A stretch of DNA of 64,000 bases from NCBI RefSeq assembly GCF_001445655.1, contig NZ_LNBE01000002.1, positions 806,001 through 870,000 on the forward strand, given 5' to 3'. Both the position numbers and the translations under genes were made by a program. The DNA comes from Streptomyces roseifaciens (GTDB lineage: Bacteria > Actinomycetota > Actinomycetes > Streptomycetales > Streptomycetaceae). Every line of letters begins with the position of its first letter. Position 1 is the first letter of the stretch. Under the pieces are notes generated by a model that saw nothing but the letters and a program-made list of their open reading frames with translations, did no database searches and was not told the origin of the DNA. This document shows, one piece after another, positions 24,821-41,300 of this stretch.

Positions 24821-27800
24821 ATGCCTGGACAAGCATCGGTTTCCACAACACGCGGTCGTTCGGCCCGGCGCCGTGCCAGGCTCATGGTGAGGAGCACGAT
24901 GCTCAGCGAGGGAATTCCGTCCACGAACGCGGTCGCGATAGTAGGGATCTCCTGCAGGCTTCCCGGAGCACCCGACCCCGACGCGTTCTGGCAATTGCTC
25001 GAAAACGGCCGCAGCGCCGTCACCGGCCCCCCGGCCGACCGCTTGCGCGAAGGCGCACTGCCGGCCGCCGGGGGATTCCTGGACCGGGTGGACGGCTTCG
25101 ACCCGGATTTCTTCGGCATCTCGCCGCGCGAAGCCGCGGCCATGGACCCCCAGCAGCGCCTGCTGCTGGAATTGGGGTGGGAGGCACTGGAGGACGCCGG
25201 CATCGCGCCGCCCGCTCTTGCGGGCAGTGCGGCCGGCGTGTTCGTGGGAGCCATCGCGCACGATTACGCCACGCTGGTGCACCGCGACGGCGGCGCGATC
25301 ACCCGCCACACGCTCACCGGGCTCAGCCGCGGCATGCTCGCCAACCGGATCTCGTACACCCTGGGGCTGCGCGGGCCGAGCCTCACGGTGGACACCGCTC
25401 AGTCGTCGGCCCTGGTCGCCGTGCACCTCGCGGCGGAGAGCGTCCGGCGCGGGGAGTGCTCCGTGGCGATCGCGGGCGGAGTCAACCTGATCATCACCCC
25501 GGAGAGCACGCTCAGCGTCTCGGAGTTCGGGGGCCTCTCGCCGGACGGCCGCTGCTACACCTGCGACGCGCGGGCCAACGGCTACGTGCGGGGCGAGGGC
25601 GGCGGCCTCGTCGTGCTCAAGCCGCTGTCGGCGGCACTCGCCGACGGCGACCCCGTCTACTGCGTGGTGCGCGGCAGCGCGATCAACAACGACGGTGCCA
25701 CGGACGGCCTGACCGTGCCCAGCGGCGAGGCCCAGCGCGCCGTGCTGCGCCGGGCCGCCCAGCGGGCGGGCATCGCCCCCTCGGCCGTGCAGTACGTCGA
25801 ACTGCACGGCACCGGCACGCCGGTCGGCGACCCGATCGAGGCGATCGCCGTGGGCGAGGAGTTCGGCCGGGGCCGGTCCGGACGCCCGCTGGTGATCGGG
25901 TCGGCCAAGACCAACGTGGGCCACCTCGAAGGCGCCGCCGGTGTCGTGGGCCTGCTCAAAGCCGCGCTGAGCCTGCGCCACCGGAAGATCCCCGCCAGCC
26001 TCAACTTCGACACCCCCAACCCGCGGATCCCCTTCGACGAGCTGAACCTGGCGGTCGCGCGCACCACCGGGGCGTGGCCGTCCCCCGACCGGGAACTGGT
26101 CGCCGGGGTCAGCTCGTTCGGCATGGGCGGCGCGAACTGCCACGTCCTGCTGTCCACCCCGGCCCTGGCCGCCGAACCGCCCGCGACCGGGGGCGGCCAG
26201 GACCCCGCCGTGCTGCCCTGGGTGCTGTCCGCGGCCAGTGCCGACGCGCTGCACGAGCAGGCCGGACGGCTCGCCGGCCACGTCCGCTCCGTACCCGGCC
26301 GCAGCGCCCTCGACCTGGGGTACTCGCTGGTGCGCACCCGCGCCCGCCTGGATCACCGGGCGGTGGTGCTCGGCGGCGACCGGACGGAGCTGCTCGCCGG
26401 GCTGGACGCCCTCGCCGGTGGCACCCCGTCCGCCGCCGTCACCAGCGGGCGGGTGCCGCGCGGCGCCGCGGGCGGGCCGGGCGGCACCGCGTTCCTGTTT
26501 CCCGGCCAGGGCAGCCAGCAGGCCGGGGCCGGGCGCGAACTCCACCGGGACAGCCCGGTGTTCGCAGCCGCCCTCGACGAGGTGTGCGCGCGGCTGGACG
26601 CGCACCTCGACCGTCCGCTGCGCGACCTGCTGTTCGCCGAGCCCGGGTCTGCCGATGCCGCGCTGCTGGACGAGACCCGCTACACGCAGCCTGCGCTGTT
26701 CGCCCTCGGCATCGCGCTGTTCCGGCTGGCCGGGCACCACGGGCTGCGGCCGGACTTCCTGGCCGGTCACTCGGTCGGCGAGCTCGCCGCCGCAGCGGTC
26801 GCAGGAGTGTTCTCCCTGGAGGACGCGGCCCTGCTGGTCGCCGCGCGGGGCAGGTTGATGCAGTCCGCGCGGCGAGGCGGGGCGATGGTCGCGATCCAGG
26901 CGGACGAGGGCGAGGTCGCGCCGCTGGTCGCCGCGCAGGCGGGCCTGTTGTCCGTCGCCGCCGTCAACGGGCCCGGTGCGGTCGTGGTGGCGGGCGACGC
27001 GGACGCCGCCGCGGAGCTCGCCGCCCGGTTCACCGCCCTGGGCCGCAAGACGCGCAGGCTGCGGGTGAGCCACGCCTTCCACTCCCCGCACATGGACTCC
27101 GTGGTCGACGAGTTCCGGTCGGTCGCGGCCGGGGTCACGTTCGGCGAGCCGCGGATCCCTGTACTGTCCAACGTGACCGGCCTCCCGGCCGGCGAACGGC
27201 TGACCACTGCGGACTACTGGGCCGAGCACATCCGCCGGCCGGTGCGGTTCAGCGACTCCGTCGCGTACCTGGACCGGGCCGGGGTCACCGGCTTCCTCGA
27301 ACTCGGCCCGTCCGGCGTGCTCACCGCGATGGTCCGCCAGGGCCTCCCCTCGCGGTCGGACCGGCCCGCCCTCCGGGCCGCTGCGCTGCTGCGGCCGGAG
27401 AGGGCGGAGTGGCGCTCGGTACTGGAGGCGTTCGCACAGCTGGAGATCGCCGGCAGCGGGCCGGACTGGACCACGGCCCTGGGGGGCGGCCGCCGGGTGC
27501 CCCTGCCGACCTACCCCTTCCAGCGCGGCAGCCACTGGACGACCACCGCCCGGACGACGCCGCCCGCGCCGGACGTGCCGGCTGCCCGGCTCGCCCCGGA
27601 CGGGGAGGCGCCCGGCCGCTCCGCCGGCAGGACCGGCCTGGCCGCCCGGCTGGCAGGCCTGACCGGCGAGCAGCAGGACCGGCTCGTGCTCGACCTGGTG
27701 CGCGCCTGCGCTGCGGCCGCGCTGGGCCACGACGACCCCGCCGGTGTGGCGGTGGACCGCACGTTCACCGAACTCGGGCTGGACTCGCTCGGCTCCGTGG

Positions 27801-30800
27801 AGTTCCGCGACCGGCTGAGCACCGCCGCGGACCTGCCCCTGCCGTCGACCCTGACGTTCGACCACCCCACCCCCTTGGCCGTGGCCGCGGCCGTGCGCGC
27901 GGCGGTCGACGGCGACGACACCCCCGCTCCGGCCGCGCGCCGGGCAGCCGTCGAGGACGAGCCGATCGCCGTCGTGGCGATGGCGGGCCGGTGGCCCGGG
28001 GGCGTGGAATCCCCCGAGGCCCTGTGGGAGCTGGTGTCCACCGGATCGGACGCCGTGGGCGGCTTCCCCGGCAACCGCGGCTGGGATCTGGACCGGTTGT
28101 TCGACCCGGATCCGGACCGGCCGGGGACGACCTACGCCCGCCGTGGCGGGTTCCTGCACGACGCCGATCTGTTCGACGCCGACTTCTTCGGGATCAGCCC
28201 GCGCGAGGCCACCGCCATGGACCCGCAGCAGCGGTTGCTGCTGGAACTGGCCTGGGAGACCTTGGAGCGCGCAGGCATCCGGCCTGCGGCCCTGCGCGGC
28301 AGCGCCACCGGGGTGTTCGTCGGCGCCACCCAGCAGGAGTACGGTCCGCGGCTGGCCGACCCGGCGGGCGACGGCGGCGGCCACCTGCTCACGGGCGGCA
28401 CCAACAGTGTCGCCTCCGGCCGGATCAGCTACGCGCTCGGCCTGACCGGACCCGCCCTCTCGGTCGACACCGCCTGCTCGTCCTCGCTGGTGGCCATCCA
28501 CCTGGCCGGGCAGGCCCTGCACAGCGGGGAGTGCGACCTGGCGCTCGCGGGCGGGGCCACCGTGATGGCCGCACCGGGCATGTTCACCGAGTTCTCCCGG
28601 CAGCGGGGCCTGGCGCCGGACGGCCGGTGCAAGGCGTTCGCGGCCGCGGCGGACGGCACCGCATGGGCGGAGGGAGCGGGCCTGGTGCTGCTGGAGCGCC
28701 TGTCCGACGCCCGGCGCAACGGCCACCCGGTGCTCGCGGTCGTCCGCGCCACCGCCGTCAACAACGACGGCGCGTCCAACGGGCTGACCGCGCCCAACGG
28801 GCCCTCGCAGCAACGGGTCATCCGGCAGGCCCTCGAGCGGGCCGGACTGCAGCCGTCCGACGTGGACGCGGTGGAGGCGCACGGCACCGGGACCGCGCTG
28901 GGCGACCCGATCGAGGCCCAGGCGCTGCTGGCCACCTACGGTGCGGGCCACTCCGCCGAGCGGCCGCTGTGGCTGGGCTCGCTCAAGTCCAACATCGGCC
29001 ATGCACAGGCCGCCGCGGGCGTGGCCGGCGTCATGAAGATGACGCAGGCCCTGCAGCACGGCGTGCTCCCGCAGACGCTGCACGTCGACGAGCCGACCCC
29101 GCACGTCGACTGGTCCGGCGGGGCGATCGCCCTGCTCACCCAGGCGCAGCCCTGGCCGGAGACCGGCCGGCCGCGGCGCGCCGCCGTGTCCTCCTTCGGC
29201 ATCAGCGGCACCAACGCCCACCTCATCCTCGAACAGCCGCCCGCGCCCGCCCCCGCCCCCGCGCCGGAGGCGGGCCCGGACCGGCCGCTGCCCTTCGTCG
29301 TGTCGGCGAAGAGCCCGGCCGCCCTGCGGGAGCAGGCCGCGCGCCTGCAAGCGTCCGTGGAGGGCGGTTCCGCGCCGCTGCCCGGGATCGCGCAGGCCCT
29401 GGCCACCACCCGGACCGCCTTCGAGTACCGGGCCGCGGTCGTGGCCGGGTCCCGCCACGAACTCCTCGCCGGCCTGGCCTCCCTGGTGCAGGACGGCACC
29501 GCGCCGCACGTGGTGCGCGGCGCAGCCGCCAAGGAGGGCAAGGTCGCCTTCGTCTTCACCGGCCAGGGCAGCCAGCGCGCGGGCATGGGCCGTGAGCTCT
29601 ACGAGACCTCCGCGGTGTTCGCCACGGAGCTGGAGAAGGTCTGGGCCGAGTTCGACCGGCACCTGGACCGCCCGCTGCGCGAGGTGATGTTCGCCGAGGC
29701 GGACGCACCGGATGCCGGCCTGCTGCACGAGACGGCCTACACCCAGCCCGCCCTGTTCGCGCTGGAGGTCGCGCAATACCACCTGCTGCGCGCGCACGGA
29801 CTGGCCCCGGACCACCTGATCGGGCACTCCGTCGGCGAGCTGGCCGCCGCGCACGTGGCGGGCGTGCTCGGCCTGGCCGACGCCTGCGCGCTCGTCGCCG
29901 CCCGCGGCCGGCTCATGCAGGAACTGCCCGCAGGCGGCGCCATGGCGGCCATCGAGGCGTCCGAGGACGAGCTGCGGCCCACTCTCGCCGAGCACGGGGG
30001 AGCGGTGGCCGTCGCCGCCGTCAACAGCCCCACCTCCACGGTCGTCTCCGGCACGGCCGAGCAGGTCGAGGCCGTCGCCGCGGCCTGGGCCGCACGCGGC
30101 CGCCGGACCCACTCGCTGCGCACCAGCCACGCCTTCCACTCGCCGCTGATGGACGACATGCTCGAGGAGTTCGCGCAGATCGCGGGGCGGCTGCACTACG
30201 CCGCGCCGGCCATTCCGGTGATCTCCAACGTGACCGGTGCGCCCGCGGCCGACGGCGACCTGACGACTCCCGCGTACTGGGTGCGGCACGCGCGAGAGGC
30301 GGTCCGGTTCCTCGACGGCATCCGCGCGCTGCACGCCGAAGGGGTCACCCGCTACGTGGAGGTCGGCCCGGACTCGGTGCTCACCGCCATGACCGGCGAC
30401 TGCCTGGCCGACACCGACGGCGACCACGTGCTCATCCCCACGGCGCGCCGGGACCTGTCCGAGCGCACGGCGCTGCTGACCGCGGTGGCTCGCGCCCACG
30501 TGTGCGGGCTGCCCGTGGACTGGCCGGCGGTGTTCGGCGACGAGGCGGGCAACCCGGTCGGCCTGCCCACCTATCCGTTCCAGCGCACCCGCTTCTGGCT
30601 CACCGCCGACGCCGGCGGGCCGGTGGAGCTGGGCGGCGCCGGGCTGGCCGCGGGCGAGCACCCGCTGCTGCCCGGCGCGGTCGAGCTGCCCGACGGCGGG
30701 TGGCTGTTCACCGGGCGGATCTCCACCGCCACCCACCCCTGGCTGGCCGACCACGCCGTCGGCGGTGCGGTGCTCATGCCGGGGGCCGGATCCGTCGATC

Positions 30801-33385
30801 TGGCCGCGCACGCGGGCGCCCGGGTGGGCAGCCCGCACCTGGAGGAACTCACCCTGGAGTCACCCCTGCCGGTGCCGGACGAGGGCGCGGTACTGCTGCG
30901 GGTGGCGGTCCGCGCGCAGGACGCCACGGGCGCCCGCACGGTCACCCTGCACTCGCGCCCCGCGGACGGCGACGACCTCCCCTGGACCCGGCACGCCAAG
31001 GGCGTGCTCACCACCGTGGACGGCGAGCGGCACACGACGGGCACCCTCCCGCCCGCCGACGCGGAGCCGCTCGACGTGACCGACTGGTACCCGCGCCTCG
31101 CCGACGAGGGGTACCAGTACGGGCCGGTCTTCCAGGGGGTCGAGGCGGCCTGGCGGCACGGCGAGGACACCTACCTGCGGATCCGGCTGCCGGAGGGCGC
31201 CGACAGCCGTGGCCACCGCGTCCACCCGGCCGTGCTGGACGCGGCACTGCACCCGCTCGTGCGGGGCCGCGGCGACAGCGGTTCCGGCACGATGCTGCTC
31301 CCGTTCGCCTGGTCCGGGGTCTCCGCGTACGCCGCCGGCGGCACTGAATTCCGCGCCCGGGTGTCGCGGACCGGCCCGGACACCGCAGCACTGCTGATCA
31401 CGGACCCGGCCGGGGCCACCGTGGCCGCCGTGCAGTCCCTGGACCTGCGCTCCGTACGCCGCGACCGGCTCGGTGCCGGCCAGGACCCGGCGGGCGCGCT
31501 GTTCCACATCGCGTGGCAGCCGGTCGAACCGCCGCGGCACGCCCCGCACCGCGCCATCGCCCTGCTGGGCGCCGAAGAGGCGGACTGGGCCGCATCGCTG
31601 GGCGCCGGCCACGCCTACTCCGAACTGGCCGCGCTCCAGGCGGACCTGGACTCCGGCACCCCCGTGCCGGACCTGGTGCTGACCGCCGTCACCGGCCCCG
31701 TCCACCGGGGCGGAGTCGTGGCCGAGGCACACGGGGCGACCGCCCGGACCCTGGCGCTGCTGCAGGGCTGGCTGGCCGACGACCGGCTCGCCGCGTCCCG
31801 GCTGGTGATCGTCACCACCGGTGCCGTCGCCCTGTCCTGCGCGGACGTGCGCGCCCTGCACGCCACCCCGGTGTGGGGCCTGGTGCGGTCCGCGCAGACC
31901 GAGAACGCCGACCGGTTCGTGCTCCTGGACGTCGACGACGACCCCGCCTCGCACCGCGCGCTGCCCGCCGCCCTGGGGCTCGACGAGCCGCAGTTGCACG
32001 TGCACGGCGGCCGGATCCGGGTGCCGAGGCTGGACCGGGCCGGGCGCGGCGAGACGCTGCCCGCGCTCGACTCCGGCGGCACCGTGCTCATCACCGGCGC
32101 GAACGGCGCCCTGGGCGGCCTGATCGCCCGTCACCTGGTCACCGCCCACGGCGCCCGGCACCTGCTCCTGGCCAGCCGCCGCGGCGGCGCCGCCCCTGCG
32201 GCGGCCGGTCTGGAAGCGGAGCTGCGCGCCCTCGGGGCGGAGGTCACCTGGGCGGCCTGCGACGTCGCCGACCGCGACGCGGTGGCAGCACTCCTCGGCC
32301 GGGTACCCACGGCCCACCCGCTGACCGCGGTGGTGCACGCCGCGGGCACCCTGGACGACGGCGTGATCGGCGCGCTGACCCCGGAACGCCTGGACGCGGT
32401 GCTGCGGCCCAAGGCCGACGCCGCCTGGCACCTCCACGAGCTGACCAGGGACACCGAGCTGTCCGCGTTCGTGCTGTACTCCTCGGTCGCCGGGGTCCTC
32501 GGTACGGCCGGGCAGGCCAACTACTCCGCGGCCAACGCCTTCCTCGACGGCCTCGCCGAGTACCGGCACGCACTCGGCCTGCCCGCCACCTCCCTGGCCT
32601 GGGGCCTGTGGGACAGCGGCATGGGGGAGCGGCTCGACCCGGCCGCCCGCGCCCGGATGAACCGCGCGGGCCTCGCGACGATCTCCCCCGAGCAGGGGCC
32701 GGCGCTGTTCGACGCGGCGCTGGCCGTCGACCGCGCGGTCGTGGTCCCCGCACCGCTGGACCTGGCCGCGGTGCGGGCCGGGGCGGCCACGGGTCCGCTG
32801 CCGCCGATGCTGCGGGGCCTGGTGCGCACACCGGCCCGGCAGGCGGAATCCGGCGGCGCGGCAGAGTCCGGCGGCGCCGCGCACCTCGCGGCCCTACCCG
32901 AGGCCGAGCGGGCCGCCTGGCTGACCGGGGCGCTGCGCACGCGGCTGGCCGAGGTGCTCCGTCACGAGAGCGCGGACGCGATCGACGTGCGGCGCGGGTT
33001 CCTGGACATGGGCCTGGACTCGCTGGCCACCGTCGAGCTGCGCAACCAGGTGAACGCGCTGGTCGGCCTCCGGCTGCCGACCACCCTGCTCATCGACTAC
33101 CCCACCGTGGCCGCCCTGGTCGAGCACCTGCTGACCAGGATCGCGCCGGAGCCCGGCGCCGCGGCGGAACCGGTGCGGACCGGCCTGGACCACCTCGAGG
33201 ACAGCCTGTCCGTCGCATCGCCCGCCGAGCGCGAACTCATCGCGGCCCGGCTGCGCGACCTGCTGAGCCGGTACGGCCGGGCCGAGGCCGGCGCGCCGGC
33301 CGCCGACCTGGAGACGGCCAGCGACGACGAGATCTTCGATCTCATCGACAACGAACTCGGCATCTCCCCCATCGAAGAGGACTGA
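24821..33385 (+). CDS. Type I polyketide synthase: KSQ-AT-ACP loading module plus module 1 (KS-AT-DH-KR-ACP)
   Basis: 2,854 residues. Loading KS has glutamine for the catalytic cysteine (TAQSSA, Q194) with H329 and H368 kept, so it decarboxylates malonyl-ACP to acetyl. Loading AT has GHSVG (S651) and the malonyl signature HAFH (751-754); ACP serine is S989. Module 1: KS C1219, H1354, H1394; AT GHSVG (S1670), HAFH (1770-1773, malonyl); DH H1978 in an intact HxxxGxxxxP, plus [10 protein letters not shown] and LDAALH; KR with GANGALG near 2425 and LDD 2511-2513 (B-type), YSS and NYSAAN intact; ACP S2734. The C-terminus is a docking region. No ER is present. ATG 24821 follows GAGGGGG; ATG 24899 after GAGGAG is an alternative start. 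First gene of a four-gene operon. Confidence 0.97.
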   Translation: MPGQASVSTTRGRSARRRARLMVRSTMLSEGIPSTNAVAIVGISCRLPGAPDPDAFWQLLENGRSAVTGPPADRLREGALPAAGGFLDRVDGFDPDFFGISPREAAAMDPQQRLLLELGWEALEDAGIAPPALAGSAAGVFVGAIAHDYATLVHRDGGAITRHTLTGLSRGMLANRISYTLGLRGPSLTVDTAQSSALVAVHLAAESVRRGECSVAIAGGVNLIITPESTLSVSEFGGLSPDGRCYTCDARANGYVRGEGGGLVVLKPLSAALADGDPVYCVVRGSAINNDGATDGLTVPSGEAQRAVLRRAAQRAGIAPSAVQYVELHGTGTPVGDPIEAIAVGEEFGRGRSGRPLVIGSAKTNVGHLEGAAGVVGLLKAALSLRHRKIPASLNFDTPNPRIPFDELNLAVARTTGAWPSPDRELVAGVSSFGMGGANCHVLLSTPALAAEPPATGGGQDPAVLPWVLSAASADALHEQAGRLAGHVRSVPGRSALDLGYSLVRTRARLDHRAVVLGGDRTELLAGLDALAGGTPSAAVTSGRVPRGAAGGPGGTAFLFPGQGSQQAGAGRELHRDSPVFAAALDEVCARLDAHLDRPLRDLLFAEPGSADAALLDETRYTQPALFALGIALFRLAGHHGLRPDFLAGHSVGELAAAAVAGVFSLEDAALLVAARGRLMQSARRGGAMVAIQADEGEVAPLVAAQAGLLSVAAVNGPGAVVVAGDADAAAELAARFTALGRKTRRLRVSHAFHSPHMDSVVDEFRSVAAGVTFGEPRIPVLSNVTGLPAGERLTTADYWAEHIRRPVRFSDSVAYLDRAGVTGFLELGPSGVLTAMVRQGLPSRSDRPALRAAALLRPERAEWRSVLEAFAQLEIAGSGPDWTTALGGGRRVPLPTYPFQRGSHWTTTARTTPPAPDVPAARLAPDGEAPGRSAGRTGLAARLAGLTGEQQDRLVLDLVRACAAAALGHDDPAGVAVDRTFTELGLDSLGSVEFRDRLSTAADLPLPSTLTFDHPTPLAVAAAVRAAVDGDDTPAPAARRAAVEDEPIAVVAMAGRWPGGVESPEALWELVSTGSDAVGGFPGNRGWDLDRLFDPDPDRPGTTYARRGGFLHDADLFDADFFGISPREATAMDPQQRLLLELAWETLERAGIRPAALRGSATGVFVGATQQEYGPRLADPAGDGGGHLLTGGTNSVASGRISYALGLTGPALSVDTACSSSLVAIHLAGQALHSGECDLALAGGATVMAAPGMFTEFSRQRGLAPDGRCKAFAAAADGTAWAEGAGLVLLERLSDARRNGHPVLAVVRATAVNNDGASNGLTAPNGPSQQRVIRQALERAGLQPSDVDAVEAHGTGTALGDPIEAQALLATYGAGHSAERPLWLGSLKSNIGHAQAAAGVAGVMKMTQALQHGVLPQTLHVDEPTPHVDWSGGAIALLTQAQPWPETGRPRRAAVSSFGISGTNAHLILEQPPAPAPAPAPEAGPDRPLPFVVSAKSPAALREQAARLQASVEGGSAPLPGIAQALATTRTAFEYRAAVVAGSRHELLAGLASLVQDGTAPHVVRGAAAKEGKVAFVFTGQGSQRAGMGRELYETSAVFATELEKVWAEFDRHLDRPLREVMFAEADAPDAGLLHETAYTQPALFALEVAQYHLLRAHGLAPDHLIGHSVGELAAAHVAGVLGLADACALVAARGRLMQELPAGGAMAAIEASEDELRPTLAEHGGAVAVAAVNSPTSTVVSGTAEQVEAVAAAWAARGRRTHSLRTSHAFHSPLMDDMLEEFAQIAGRLHYAAPAIPVISNVTGAPAADGDLTTPAYWVRHAREAVRFLDGIRALHAEGVTRYVEVGPDSVLTAMTGDCLADTDGDHVLIPTARRDLSERTALLTAVARAHVCGLPVDWPAVFGDEAGNPVGLPTYPFQRTRFWLTADAGGPVELGGAGLAAGEHPLLPGAVELPDGGWLFTGRISTATHPWLADHAVGGAVLMPGAGSVDLAAHAGARVGSPHLEELTLESPLPVPDEGAVLLRVAVRAQDATGARTVTLHSRPADGDDLPWTRHAKGVLTTVDGERHTTGTLPPADAEPLDVTDWYPRLADEGYQYGPVFQGVEAAWRHGEDTYLRIRLPEGADSRGHRVHPAVLDAALHPLVRGRGDSGSGTMLLPFAWSGVSAYAAGGTEFRARVSRTGPDTAALLITDPAGATVAAVQSLDLRSVRRDRLGAGQDPAGALFHIAWQPVEPPRHAPHRAIALLGAEEADWAASLGAGHAYSELAALQADLDSGTPVPDLVLTAVTGPVHRGGVVAEAHGATARTLALLQGWLADDRLAASRLVIVTTGAVALSCADVRALHATPVWGLVRSAQTENADRFVLLDVDDDPASHRALPAALGLDEPQLHVHGGRIRVPRLDRAGRGETLPALDSGGTVLITGANGALGGLIARHLVTAHGARHLLLASRRGGAAPAAAGLEAELRALGAEVTWAACDVADRDAVAALLGRVPTAHPLTAVVHAAGTLDDGVIGALTPERLDAVLRPKADAAWHLHELTRDTELSAFVLYSSVAGVLGTAGQANYSAANAFLDGLAEYRHALGLPATSLAWGLWDSGMGERLDPAARARMNRAGLATISPEQGPALFDAALAVDRAVVVPAPLDLAAVRAGAATGPLPPMLRGLVRTPARQAESGGAAESGGAAHLAALPEAERAAWLTGALRTRLAEVLRHESADAIDVRRGFLDMGLDSLATVELRNQVNALVGLRLPTTLLIDYPTVAALVEHLLTRIAPEPGAAAEPVRTGLDHLEDSLSVASPAERELIAARLRDLLSRYGRAEAGAPAADLETASDDEIFDLIDNELGISPIEED

Positions 33386-33392
33386 ACCTCCC

Positions 33393-38288
<4,896 letters not shown>

Positions 38289-38304
38289 CCGGGAAAGGCA
38301 AGAC

Positions 38305-41300
38305 ATGGACGACGACCAGATCAGGTACCTGCTCAAGCGGGTTTCCGCCGAGTTGCACGACACGAGGGGCAAGCTGCGCGAAGCCCGGGACCAGCAGCAC
38401 GAGCCGATCGCCGTCGTCGGCATCGGATGCCACTTCCCCGGCGACGTCGACTCCGCCGAGGACCTGTGGCGGATGCTCGTCGACGGCCGCGACGCGGTGA
38501 CGGAGTTCCCCACCGACCGCGGCTGGGACATCGAGCGGCTGTTCGATCCGACGGCGGAACGCTCCGGCACCACCTACACCCGCAACGGCGCCTTCCTGCG
38601 CGACCCCGGCCACTTCGACGCCGACTTCTTCGGCATCTCCCCGCGCGAGGCGCTGGCCGCCGACCCCCAGCACCGTCTGATGCTGGAGACCACGTGGGAG
38701 GCGTTCGAACACGCCGGGATCGACCCGAACGGGCTGCGCGGCAGCCGCACCGGGGTCTTCGTCGGCACCAACGGCAACGACTACCCCTCCACGGTCACCG
38801 CCCCGCCCCCGGACCTCGAGGGGTACCTGGCGATCGGCAACGCCGCCAGCGTCGGCTCCGGGCGGATCTCGTACAGCTTCGGCTTCGAAGGCCCCGCCGT
38901 GACCGTGGACACCGCCTGCTCGGCGTCGCTGGTGGCCCTGCACCTGGCGGTGCGCGCGCTGCGCTGGGGCGAGTGCGACCTGGCCGTGGCGGGCGGGGTC
39001 ACGCTGATGTCCTCGCCGTCGATCTTCGTGGAGTTCTCCAAGCAGCGGGGACTGTCGCCGGACGGACGGTGCAAGGCCTTCGGGGCCGGGGCCGACGGCA
39101 CCGGCTGGGCCGAGGGCGCGGGTGTCCTGCTGGTCGAGCGGCTCTCCGACGCCCGGCGGCTCGGCCACCGGGTCCTGGCCGTGGTGCGCGGCACCGCCAT
39201 CAACCAGGACGGCGCCTCCAACGGGCTGACCGCGCCCAACGGCCCCGCCCAGCAGCGGGTCATCCGCCAGGCGCTGGCCGACGCCCGGCTGACCGGCGGC
39301 GACGTCGACGCCGTCGAGGCGCACGGCACCGGCACCGTCCTCGGCGACCCCATCGAGGCCCAGGCCCTGCTCGCCACCTACGGCCAGGACCGCCCGCAGG
39401 ACCGGCCGCTGTGGCTCGGCTCGGTCAAGTCCAACCTGGGGCACACCCAGGCGGCGGCCGGCGTCGCCGGGCTGATCAAGATGGTGATGGCGCTGCGGCA
39501 CGGCGTGCTGCCCAAGACCCTGCACGCCGACGCCCCCACACCGCACGTCGACTGGTCCAGCGGCGCGGTGCGGCTGCTCACCGACAACCGGCCGTGGGCG
39601 GGCGACGGTGCGCGACGCGCGGGCGTGTCCGCGTTCGGCGTCAGCGGCACCAACGCGCACGTCATCCTCGAGCAAGCGGACCCCGAGCAGGCCGATGCCG
39701 AACAGACCGGTGCCGGGCAGGAATCCGGGCCCGCAGCCGGTGCGCTCGGGCGCGAGGCGGTCGCCTGGACGGTGTCCGGCCACTCGCCCGAGGCGCTGGC
39801 GGCGCAGGCCGGGCGGCTGGCCTCGGCCCTGGCCGACGGCACTGCGGATCCGGCCGACGCCGCCCGGGTGCTGACCACACGCGCCGCCCTGCGGGAGCGG
39901 GCGGTCGTTGTCGGCGGCACACAGGAGGACCTGCTGAGCGGGCTGCGCGCGCTCGCCGCGGGCGAGCTGCCCGCGGACGTGGTCCGCGGCACCGCCACCC
40001 CCGGCCGCAAGACCGTGTTCGTCTTCCCCGGGCAGGGCTCGCAGTGGGCCGGGATGGCCGCCGGACTGCTCGACACCGCGCCGGTGTTCGCCGAGCACAT
40101 CGCCGCGTGCGCAGAGGCACTCGCCCCGTTCGTCGACTGGTCGCTGCCGGACGTGCTGCGCGGCGCCGAGGGCGCCCCGTCGCTGGACCGGGTGGACGTC
40201 GTGCAGCCGGCGCTGTGGGCGGTCCTGGTGTCCCTGGCCGAGCTCTGGAAGTCCTGCGGGGTCCGGCCCGACGCGGTGATCGGCCACAGCCAGGGGGAGA
40301 TCGCCGCCGCGTACGTGGCCGGGGCCCTGTCCCTGTCCGACGCCGCCCGCGTCGTGGCCCTGCGCAGCCGGGCGATCCTCGCCCTGCCCGACGGCGGGAT
40401 GATGTCCGTGGCCCTGCCGGTGGCCGCGGCCGAGGAGCGGATCGCGCAGTGGCCGGACACGCTGTCGGTCGCCGCCGTGAACGGCCCGGCCAGCGTCGTG
40501 GTCTCCGGCGAACCCGCGGCGCTGGACGCGCTCGCCGAATCCTGCCGAGCCGACGGCGTGCAGACCCGGCGGCTCCCCGTCGACTACGCCTCGCACTCCG
40601 CCCAGGTCGAGCACATCCGCGAGCAGGTGCGCGACGCGCTGGCCGGCATCCTCCCGCAGGAGGGGTCCGTCCCGCTGCTGTCCACGGTGACCGCGGACTG
40701 GCTCGACACCACCGGCATGGACGCCGACTACTGGTACACCAACCTGCGCCGCCCCGTGCGCTTCGAGGAGGGCGTGCGCGCGCTCCTCGAAGCGGAGCAC
40801 GACGTGTTCGTCGAGCTGAGCCCGCACCCGGTGCTCACGGCACACCTGCAGGACACCGCCGAGGACGCCGGAGCCGACGACGTCGCCGTGACCGGGACCC
40901 TGCGGCGCGACGAGGGCGGCTCCGGCCGGTTCCTGACCGCGCTGGCGCACGCCCACGTGCGGGGCGTCGAAGTGGACTGGCCGGCGGTCACCGGCGGGAG
41001 GCCCGCCTCCTGGGTCGACCTGCCCTCCTACGCCTTTCAGCGGCGCCGCTACTGGCTGCCGGACCTGCCCGGCGCACTGGCCGACGCGCCGGGCCTGGGA
41101 CTGGGCGCCGCCGGGCACCCCATGCTGGGCGCCACGGTCCGGCTCGCTGACAGCGGCGGCCTGCTGTTCACCGGCCACATCTCGGAGCGGACCCACCCCT
41201 GGCTCGCCGACCACCGCGTGCTGGACCGCGTGCTGGTGCCGGGCACCGCGTTCGTGGAGTGGGCGATCCGCGCCGGCGACGAGGCCGACTGCGGCACACT

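Noticed and set aside
23201..30838. A 2,545-codon open frame on the minus strand opposite the P450 and the first PKS gene
   Set aside because: It is antisense to a domain-perfect PKS and rich in Gly, Arg, His and Gln, with no domain. Long stop-free antisense frames are expected at this GC content. The same holds for the frames at 34524-38573, 38260-47412 and 47482-50256.
31460..32070. Possible enoylreductase between DH and KR of module 1
   Set aside because: The segment is the structural half of the KR; no ER nucleotide-binding motif is present. None was found in any other module.
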